Under the pieces are notes generated by a model. It saw nothing but the letters and a program-made list of their open reading frames with translations. It did no database searches and was not told the origin of the DNA. From contig CM022666.1 of NCBI GenBank assembly GCA_012295275.1, positions 6,713,265 to 6,728,264 on the forward strand: a DNA stretch of 15,000 bases, given 5' to 3'. The position numbers and the translations under genes are program-made. This document shows, one piece after another, positions 8,402 through 15,000 of the stretch (position 1 is the first letter of the stretch; each line of letters begins with the position of its first letter). Origin of the DNA: Chrysomallon squamiferum (lineage: Eukaryota > Mollusca > Gastropoda > Neomphalida > Peltospiridae).

Positions 8402-9105
8402 GGATATTAAAAAGTAACATATAATAAATACTTCAGGTATCTATCTCAGTTATTATTAAAAAGTAACGTAATAACTGAAGTATCTATCTCTCAGTGATTA
8501 TTAAAAAGTGACATGTAATAACTGAAGTATCTATCTCTCAGTGATTATTAAAAAAATGACATGTAATAACTGAAGTATCTATCTCTTGTTGATTATTAAA
8601 AACTGACATGTAATAACTGAAGTATCTATCTCTCAGTGATTACTAAAAAATGACATGTAATAACTGAAGTATTTATCTCTCAGTGATTATTAAAAAGTGA
8701 CATATAATAACTGAAGTATTTATCTCTCAGTGATTATTAAAAAGTGACATGTAATAACTGAAGTATCTATCTCTCAGTGATTATTAAAAAGTGACATGTA
8801 ATAACTGAAGTATCTATCTCTCAGTGATTATTAAAAACTGACATGTAATAACTGAAGTATCTATCTCTCAGTGATTATTAAAAAGTGACATGTAATAACT
8901 GAAGTATCTGTATCTCAGTGATTATTAAAAAGTGACATGTAATAACTGAAGTATCTATCTCTCATTAATTATTAAAAACTGACATGTAATAACTGAAGTA
9001 TCTATCTCTCAGTGATTATTAAAAACTGACATGTTATAACTGAAGTATCTATCTCTCAATGATTATTAAAACTATACCTGTAATAACGAAGGATCTTTCT
9101 CAGTA
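8402..9105. repeat. 47-bp minisatellite, about 15 copies
   Basis: The word GAAG in ACTGAAGTAT recurs at 8477, 8524, 8572, 8619, 8666, 8713, 8760, 8807, 8854, 8901, 8948, 8995 and 9042: period 47, once 48 through an added A. Degenerate copies lie at both ends. Each unit carries TAATAACTGA, a loop containing TATCTATCTC, then TCAGTGATTATTA, an inverted repeat with a 2-nt bulge. No reading frame persists. Confidence 0.97.
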
Positions 9106-9798
9106 TGAATTAATTTTGTGTATGTATGTATTTGTGTGTCTGTCTGTCTCTCTGTCTGTGTGCATGCTGATAACAGTGATTACTTCTGAATCCATTAACA
9201 AAAAAAAAGATCCAACTGTTTTTTGAATTTTTTTTTTTTTTTTTTTTTTTGGTGGCAGGATCTTTTTCTTATTTTAATTTATTTTATCTTAGATACTTTT
9301 CACCATGCTCTGAACAAAAAAGAAGAAGATCCAATGCTACTGGTTTCAATATCATGAAGCTGACTTGAACATCAGAACGTCTTTATGGTTTAATGTACAC
9401 TGTGTTCAAAAATAATTACTGGAGATCACATAACAAAAACTAATCTGTAAGTGGCAGCTGTCACTTTAAAAGCTGTAACTATTTTTAATTATTACACACA
9501 CTTTAAATTTATACGTGATGCCATATGAACAAATATATATATATATATATGCATTAATAGTTTTATTTGTGCAAAGAAGAAAAGATAGGGAAAAGAATAA
9601 TGACAAAAATTAAAAGAAAAAAATTAACAACAACAACAACTACTACAGCAACAATAATAATAATAGGAAGAAGACGAAAGAGAAATAAAGAATAAAATAA
9701 ATGAAAATATCAAAAGTGTGTTAAAAGGCAAAAGATTATTTAAAATCTATTTAAATTCCTTTTTACCCTTCACTGTCATTATAATTTCATTTTACATA
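9106..9798. other. Non-genic interval
   Basis: Contains a T run of about 23 (9228-9250) inside an inverted repeat AAAAAGATCC/GGATCTTTTT (9204-9213 and 9258-9267), a TA array (9533-9550) and AAC/AAT triplets near 9628-9664. No coding signal. Confidence 0.6.
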
Positions 9799-10200
9799 TT
9801 TGTTTATTTATTTATTTATTCAAAACTGGAATTCAGTATTTACTGTACATAATATTACATCATTTGATAAATTAAAACAAAATATTATTATTATTATTAT
9901 TATTATCACTAATTTTTTATTTTTTTATTTTAAATATAATACTCAGTTTATGAAAATAACTGACTGTACTTTTAACGTCAGGTTTTATAACACCTATATA
10001 TCACCTTAATTGATAAAGATCTACATTAAAATGTCACTTATTTTATTTATTAATTTATTATCATCATTATTATTTTACGTTTTTTATTTTTTATCTTTTG
10101 CATTTTTTAAAATTTTCAATATTTTTGGTTTCTTTATAGATACAATAAATGATGAAATGAAATATATGAATAAATATTTACCCAAATCATTCATATACAT
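9799..10200. other. Non-genic AT-rich interval with (TTTA)n and (ATT)n
   Basis: Short (TTTA)n at 9799-9820 and (ATT)n at 9881-9905. Two adjacent frames of about 70 codons are Ile/Phe/Leu/Tyr/Asn-rich, as expected from AT-rich DNA; they are not supported as genes. Confidence 0.6.
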
Positions 10201-10209
10201 GCTTTTATC

Positions 10210-10332
10210 TATTTGTGTGTGTGAATATATGTTTATTTAAATGTGTGTATGTATTTTTGTGCATATGTATTTATGTTTGTGTGTGTATGTATGTAATGTA
10301 TGTATTTGTGCATGTGTATCTATGTCTATGTC

Positions 10333-10379
<47 letters not shown>

Positions 10380-10400
10380 GTGTCTGTTTTTGTGTATAAG
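10210..10400. repeat. Cryptic GT/GTAT-rich repeat with (TG)n core
   Basis: GTATGTATTT-like words lead into nearly pure TG (about 10335-10384, one TTTG interruption). Cys/Val frames are artefacts. Confidence 0.88.
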
Positions 10401-10578
10401 TGTCTGTATCACAAAACAGAGACTCAGAAGTCAATACATCTATTTCAAGAAACAGTTCAGGTTAAGTTGTTCATGTCATAATGAACGTGTCATATGTCAT
10501 CATGCACATTGGCCATATTGCAGACATTTTTTAAAAAGCTACACTGTTTTACAAGTTCAATATGTCTAGCCAATAATA

Positions 10579-10583
<5 letters not shown>

Positions 10584-10612
<29 letters not shown>
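10584..10612. repeat. (CA)n microsatellite
   Basis: About 14 CA units. Confidence 0.95.
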
Positions 10613-10613
<1 letters not shown>

Positions 10614-10817
10614 TACATTATAAATACAACTTAAAATGCTGACATTTCTAAACATAATGCAACATAGAACAGAATTAAATTAACAAACACATTATTAATT
10701 TTTGGTTTCTTGTATTTCTTTATTTTTAATTTTTAAATTAATTATTTCATTTTTTATGTTACTTGAACCACAGATACTGAAATGCAGGCATATTTAATAT
10801 TTAATGATACATATGTA

Positions 10818-10872
10818 TGAGTATGTGTGTGTGTATGTATGTTCATGCATGTATGTTTTTGTGTGTGTGTGT

Positions 10873-10951
<79 letters not shown>

Positions 10952-11085
10952 ATACGTATGCCTGTGTGTCTGTGAATATGTATGTAGTATGTATCTATGT
11001 ATATCTGTGTGTATGTATGTGTATACATTCATGTATATCTATCTGCACATTGTATATGTATGTACATATGTATGTACAAACACAT
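10818..11085. repeat. Compound GT/(CT)n/GTAT repeat
   Basis: GTATGT and GT words, then a pure (CT)n run of about 37 units (10875-10948), then ATGTATGTAT-like sequence to about 11080. Overlapping frames with Ser-Leu or Arg-Glu alternation are artefacts. Confidence 0.95.
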
Positions 11086-11099
11086 ACATAAATAAGCAG

Positions 11100-11454
11100 C
11101 ATGTGGTTAACTGCCATTCTTTCACGTAACACACTAAGTATCAAATTACAAGATAAAAGAGAGAAATGTGATTTTCAGCAGAAATAAAAACATTGGTGTG
11201 GCAGGACCACAGTAATCTGGTTTACATGTTGCAAGGTTGACCTAGCAGCACAGGTCAATCACAGGTAAACAGGCAGGCCACATACCTCAACGCTTTGAGC
11301 TCTTACCTGTGTTACCTGTGTTATTAAATATCCACATTAGTGCCTTTAATGTGTGAACAGATGTACAGATATACAGACAAGACACCCATATGGTTGTACA
11401 TAAAGATGAACATATCTATATTAACTCAAAATATACATTCCATAAACACAGAAT
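11100..11454. other. Non-genic interval with a TACCTG/CAGGTA motif block
   Basis: The block 11235-11318 contains GGTTGACCTAG, CAGGTAAACA and TTACCTGTGTTACCTG, in the same order as the block at 6069-6186. The remainder is ordinary AT-rich sequence. Confidence 0.5.
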
Positions 11455-11758
11455 TACACATACACAAGGTCATACAGACAAAATATATATAAATATGTAC
11501 ATCTTAAGATAGAAAGTCAGACATACACACACATACACGGACAAACACACAGTGAGACATTCAGACACAAATACACATGAACACACACACAGAGACAGAC
11601 ACAAACATGCACAAAAATAAAGACAGACACATACATATTCACAAAGACAAAAATCACACACAAATATACACATACAAAGTAAGACATATTCACAGACATC
11701 AGACACACAAATACACATAAACAGACAGACAAACAGACAGACAGACACTCACAAAAAT
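11455..11758. repeat. Degenerate CA/CAGA/CATA-rich simple sequence
   Basis: ACACACA, CAGACAGA and ACACATA words make up almost all of it. It starts just downstream of the candidate donor at 11771 on the minus strand, where the RNA would be UG-rich. Cys/Val frames on the minus strand are artefacts. Confidence 0.85.
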
Positions 11759-11771
11759 GAAGCAGACCTAC

Positions 11772-11975
11772 CTTCGAACACGAGGATCAAAAAAATACGG
11801 CTCTTTTTTCTTGTGATTCGAATTCAGCATTCTGTTTTGTGTAGTCCACAGAACAACATAATGGTATAAAAACCCAAACCCCTAACACTTTATAGACGCA
11901 AAACACAAACACACAAACACGCGGTGGAGAAATCACTTTTTCTAAAAATAAAAAAACCGACAACAACAACCACCA
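11772..11975 (-). other. Candidate 5' untranslated first exon ending in a GTAGGT donor
   Basis: On the minus strand the segment runs from the inferred start site to TTCGAAG|GTAGGT, a good 5' splice site with intron G at 11771. It is GC-richer than its surroundings, with CpGs at TTCGAAG, ACGAGG and CGCG. No long reading frame begins with a good ATG, so it is best read as 5' UTR. Whether it belongs to the same gene as exon 13812-14016, as an alternative downstream promoter, cannot be told. The left boundary is firm if the donor is used; the right boundary is a guess. Confidence 0.4.
11824..11859 (-). other. Short upstream ORF (11 codons plus stop) in the candidate 5' exon
   Basis: An ATG at 11859-11857 opens an 11-residue frame (MLFCGLHKTEC) ending in TGA at 11826-11824, inside the candidate 5' UTR. 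The -3 base is T, a weak context. If the exon is transcribed, this could act as a small upstream ORF. It depends on the exon call. Confidence 0.2.
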
Positions 11976-11989
11976 CAACACACTCCAAT

Positions 11990-12130
11990 ATGCTCCTCGC
12001 TTATAGCCGAAGAACAGAAAATTGTCACAACTGTCACTGCGACATGTTCAGTGACAGGATTAACAGACCCGGCAGTGTCAGATATTCACGTCTGCCTTTC
12101 TGATTGGCTGCCGGCAGAGCGGGTTTTGGG
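11990..12130 (-). promoter_or_regulatory. Candidate CpG-enriched promoter, minus strand
   Basis: This is one of the least AT-biased patches of the window. The interval 11760-12150 has about 17 CpGs against a CpG-poor background. On the minus strand there is CAGCCAATCAG (CCAAT box, core 12107-12103), then about 100 bp downstream GGCTATAAGC (TATA-like, near 12000-12006), placing a start site near 11970-11975. An exon-like segment with a good donor follows. The region could be bidirectional. The call rests on motif arrangement and base composition only. Confidence 0.45.
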
Positions 12131-12151
12131 AATTTACCTATGCGCTTTTAG

Positions 12152-12182
<31 letters not shown>
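12152..12182. repeat. (CT)n/(GT)n compound microsatellite
   Basis: About nine CT and six GT units, just upstream of the minus-strand promoter candidate. Confidence 0.9.
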
Positions 12183-12246
12183 AAATAATCAATAAGGAGA
12201 TAATAAGAGAGGAGGCAGCCTGCTTCACACACAAATACAACACACA

Positions 12247-12960
12247 GTTAGCAGGGGGGGACCGTGTCAAAAGTCAACAAAGTCTGAATTAGAGATGTTG
12301 CCATATGGTGGACTGGCTGCAGTGTAATAGGGAGAGAGGGTTTTATGAGATGTTGTTTTTTTGTTGTAAATTTGTGTTTGCAGAACTCGATATTCATCTA
12401 GTTAGCAGGGGTCGTGTCAAAAGTTAATAATGCCTAAATGAGAGATAATGTTACGTGGTGGTATATAATAGGTGATTTTTATGAGGTATTTTTATAATGA
12501 TGTTTTGTAAATATATATATATATATATATATTTAACATAAATTAGCAGGGGCTGTGTCAAGAGTTAATAAATTTATCTAGAGATCATTCCATTCGGTGG
12601 ATTATATTACAGGGCAGTTAAATAAATGAATTACATTTAAAAGGATGTTCTGTACATTAGTATGAACAATTCTACACACATGTAACAACATATGGTTAGC
12701 AGGGGCTGTGTCAAAAGTTAATCAATTCTAAATTTAGCTATAGATAATTCCCTAAACAGGGACATTTTGTTTAGAAGGATGTTTCTGTGCATTTATGTGA
12801 ACAACTATATATACATGTAACAATGTATGATTAACTGGGGCTATGTCAAAAGTTAACAGAAATAAATTTACCTAGAGATAATTCCATAACAATGACAGTT
12901 TTATAAGGATATCCTGTTTATTTATTCTGAACATTTAAGGATAAATATGTATATTTGAGT
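12247..12960. repeat. Decaying tandem repeat of about 145 bp, five copies
   Basis: A head block, TTAGCAGGGG then GTGTCAAAAGTTAA and AGAGATAATTCC or variants, starts at 12247, 12401, 12542, 12695 and 12830 (spacing 154, 141, 153, 135). The first 60 bp of each unit are well conserved. The rest shares only short words such as AAGGATGTT and CATGTAACAA. Copy 2 has gained a (TA)n run (12510-12531). Confidence 0.85.
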
Positions 12961-13063
12961 GAGTGTCCATAATATATCAAGCACTCTGATAAAGAAACAA
13001 GAACATCAGACAGTAATAATAATATAACATTTGTCAACATTCACACACATATGCATGTACAAA

Positions 13064-13108
<45 letters not shown>

Positions 13109-13643
13109 ACACACACACACAACATACATACACAGAACATACACATATACAAATTTGAATTTCATAATAATAAAAGAAAAACAACAAAACACATCATACA
13201 TAAGCAAATATGAAAATAAAAAAAATCATTTAAAAAAATACATTCCACCTGAAAAATAAACTATTAACTATTGACCGTGTTTTTTAACTTAATATTATTT
13301 TGATACTACAATACTGTACAATACTAGATCATATCAGACAACTACAGTTACATACATATATTATTATACATAATACATACATACATATACTCAAACCTGT
13401 GTACCCTGCATAATACATAATATATACAATTAAAAAATGTGCATAAATTCAACAACAAATATGTCATGGTAATACATATAAATACAAACATGTATATAAA
13501 TTTGTAGATACATGTATACATATATACAGAAACATACATACGTATTATAGATATACTGAAAACATTTGTAATACACACATATATACATTGATATACATTT
13601 AAATATACAGCTTACATCTTATACCCCCCATAGTCACATACAT

Positions 13644-13646
<3 letters not shown>
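12961..13646. other. Non-genic interval with a (CT)n/(CA)n array
   Basis: (CT)n at 13066-13106 runs into a short CA array at 13108-13120. The rest is AT-rich with ATACATAC words (13340-13610). No gene signal; it would lie within an intron if the coding exon's gene continues leftward. Confidence 0.65.
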
Positions 13647-13735
<89 letters not shown>

Positions 13736-13742
13736 TCTCTCT
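13647..13742. repeat. (CT)n microsatellite, about 48 units
   Basis: This CT array has a single CCC interruption near its right end. On the minus strand it reads (GA)n and begins about 70 nt inside the intron after the donor of exon 13812-14016. It is a polypurine/polypyrimidine mirror repeat and can in principle form a triplex (H-DNA). Confidence 0.97.
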
Positions 13743-13811
13743 GTATTTATCTAAATAAATATCACACACACCACATGACACACTAAGTCAAACAGACTTA
13801 TTTCCCCTTAC

Positions 13812-14016
13812 CTTGTTGGTTCTTCTTCGACTTTTACTTCTGCTGGGCTCTGATCTGTTTTATCTGTCACAGGAATTGGCGTTGGTGCAACCACTGTTGT
13901 CGACGACGTTGTTGTCATGGTTGCTGCTGATATGGGCTGTATTGGCGGTGTTGCTGCCTGGGGATATGGTGATGCTGTTCCACTTGTGATAGAAATAGGT
14001 TCTGTGGAATGTCCAG
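13812..14016 (-). CDS. Internal coding exon of an unidentified S/T/P-rich, probably nuclear protein
   Basis: Read on the minus strand, a T-rich tract ending TTTCCAG precedes the exon and ACAAG|GTAAGG ends it, so both splice sites fit consensus. The exon is 205 nt: 2 nt completing a codon begun upstream, 67 full codons, and 2 nt (AG) of a codon finished in the next exon, giving entry phase 1 and exit phase 2. It is open throughout in that frame. The 67 residues hold 14 Thr, 8 Ser, 11 Pro and 7 Ala and look disordered, with a Thr/Ser run near residues 34-40 and an acidic end (QSPAEVKVEEEPT). V60-K61-V62-E63 fits the SUMO consensus and is followed by acidic residues; S56-P57 is a possible proline-directed phosphosite. 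These features are common in transcription factors and coactivators, but no folded domain is present and I do not recognise the family. A second frame (starting LDIPQ) stops inside the exon and is probably a shadow. Neighbouring exons are not visible and are presumably beyond long introns. Confidence 0.72.
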
Positions 14017-14040
14017 CTGGAAAAAAAACAAAATACAAAA
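14017..14040 (-). promoter_or_regulatory. 3' splice acceptor and pyrimidine tract of the coding exon
   Basis: On the minus strand a short run of mostly T, interrupted only by G, ends in CCAG directly before the exon. The tract is brief because an (AAAT)n array, read as (TTTA)n on this strand, starts about 20 nt upstream, so the branch point must lie in or near the array. Confidence 0.6.
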
Positions 14041-14111
<71 letters not shown>

Positions 14112-14114
14112 AAT
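14038..14114. repeat. (AAAT)n tetranucleotide microsatellite, about 18 units
   Basis: Nearly pure AAAT/AATA repeats run from just beyond the acceptor of the minus-strand exon. On the transcribed strand this is (UUUA)n in the branch-point region. Arrays this long are normally length-variable between individuals. Confidence 0.95.
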
Positions 14115-15000
14115 AATTAATAAATAAAAGAATATATGAACAAATTAAGTAAGACAGATGGCAAGACTGACTGACACATTGATAAAAGTAAGTAAATAAA
14201 TATTTACGTAAAATGTAATATAATATCAATTTCATTTTTTTTTCCCAAAGAAAAAACAGTCTATTTACAAATTATTTTGAAATATCACAAGCACAAAATA
14301 ATATTAGTAATATAATAAAAATAATAAAATAATACTATAATAATAATGATGATGATTATTATTATTATACAAATAAGATATACATTTAAAGACATTATTT
14401 TATAAATGACATTAATCATTAATTAAAAATGTTCTATGTATGCTATATATGCTATATAGTGCTATTTATGTATGTATTTAAGTATTTATGTATGTATATA
14501 TGTATGTCTGCACATACTATAAATGTTACGTATGTATGTATATATCATATGTGCATATATATGTTTGCATCAATGAATGCACAAATTTATTTACTTATGC
14601 ATGTATGTATGTATGTAGAAATGTCTGTAAGTATGTGTGTATCTCAGTTTTTTGCCTGACTCATAATTAACTATAAAATCTTTATACCTGTTTCACAGCA
14701 ACAGATATTATTACTGGTAACTGTTCACCATTGATTACATATAACCCATTAATCTGTATCTGGCCATGCAATATCAGATTTTAATAACATCTTTGGATGT
14801 AATAATTTGTTACCAATTTTTCTTTTCATTATTACAATTTATGATGCAGAAAATTGACAGTCATAATAGGGACATATTTATAGCTAAAACACCAAAATTT
14901 ATATCTTCAGTTATCTTTTACAAGGATATTAAGGAATAAAAAAAAATAATTTAAAAATTATTTCTAATAATTAATTATTAATAACATTTTCTTAAAAACT
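14115..15000. other. Non-genic AT-rich interval with (ATGT)n
   Basis: An AAT/GAT triplet tract lies at 14325-14370 and ATGTATGT-rich sequence at 14460-14640. On the minus strand a 31-codon open stretch ends at AAACAG|GTATAA (14688), a weak exon candidate discussed in the findings. Confidence 0.55.

Noticed and set aside
8402-9105. CRISPR-like array (regular 47-bp period)
   Set aside because: The whole unit is repeated with no unique spacers and no cas genes; it is a eukaryotic minisatellite.
9396-9515. Tc1/mariner-like MITE (TACACTGTGTTCAAAAATAA at 9396, partial inverse near 9475)
   Set aside because: The inverse match is limited to about 12 AT-rich bases and no TA-flanked right end was found.
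9800-10240. Two adjacent plus-strand frames of about 70 codons
   Set aside because: Composition is that expected from random AT-rich DNA and simple repeats; no domain, signal or start context.
11787-11981. 64-codon minus-strand frame in the candidate 5' exon
   Set aside because: It begins at GTG rather than ATG and matches the UTR-like composition; no recognisable protein features.
13915-14235. Minus-strand 106-codon frame overlapping the coding exon
   Set aside because: It reads through (TTTA)n as Leu-Phe-Ile-Tyr and stops inside the exon; the other exon frame is open end to end.

Overview
This window looks like AT-rich, microsatellite-laden, mostly non-coding DNA from a large animal genome. 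The mix of long (CT/AG)n, (TA)n, (GT/CA)n, (TATC)n and (AAAT)n arrays, degenerate minisatellites, sparse short exons and long introns resembles coleoid cephalopod (octopus-like) DNA. That taxonomic guess rests on composition only. There are no operons, no bacterial-type genes, no rRNA or intact tRNA, no CRISPR array and no transposon ORF. Most long open frames are simple repeats read through, such as Ser-Leu or Arg-Glu runs from (CT)n/(AG)n.

The only well supported coding sequence is one internal exon on the minus strand (13812-14016). It has a consensus acceptor and donor, is open over 205 nt, and encodes a Ser/Thr/Pro/Ala-rich acidic segment with a SUMO-type V-K-V-E motif. It resembles a disordered region of a transcriptional regulator; I do not recognise the gene. 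Downstream on the same strand are CpG-enriched patches that could hold alternative promoters or 5' exons. The best is 11772-12130 (inverted CCAAT box, TATA-like box, short uORF, GTAGGT donor). Weaker ones lie at 5602-6190 and 2010-2330. A possible 5' coding exon, or an exonised tRNA-like SINE fragment, lies at 236-305. A reasonable but unproven reading is one long minus-strand gene whose introns fill most of the window.

Layout: 1-1000, SINE-like fragment and TA/GT repeats; 1376-1680, degenerate 60-bp repeat; 1790-2330, CpG patch; 2663-2751, (AG)n; 3288-3802, (TATC)n and a 40-bp palindromic AT minisatellite; 4369-4605, 116-bp duplication; 5580-6190, CpG patch with TACCTG/CAGGTA cluster; 6517-7530, trinucleotide repeats and a 147-bp repeat; 8040-8330, ACTCA-rich duplicated segment with AP-1-like sites; 8402-9105, about 15 copies of a 47-bp hairpin-forming minisatellite; 9800-11760, simple-sequence DNA; 11772-12130, promoter candidate; 12247-12960, five decaying copies of a roughly 145-bp repeat; 13647-14114, the coding exon between a (CT)n and an (AAAT)n array; 14115-15000, AT-rich DNA.

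I found no convincing new biological system. The strongest leads are the microsatellite-flanked exon, the hairpin-forming 47-bp array, the five-copy repeat beside the promoter candidate, and two distant blocks sharing collinear motifs.
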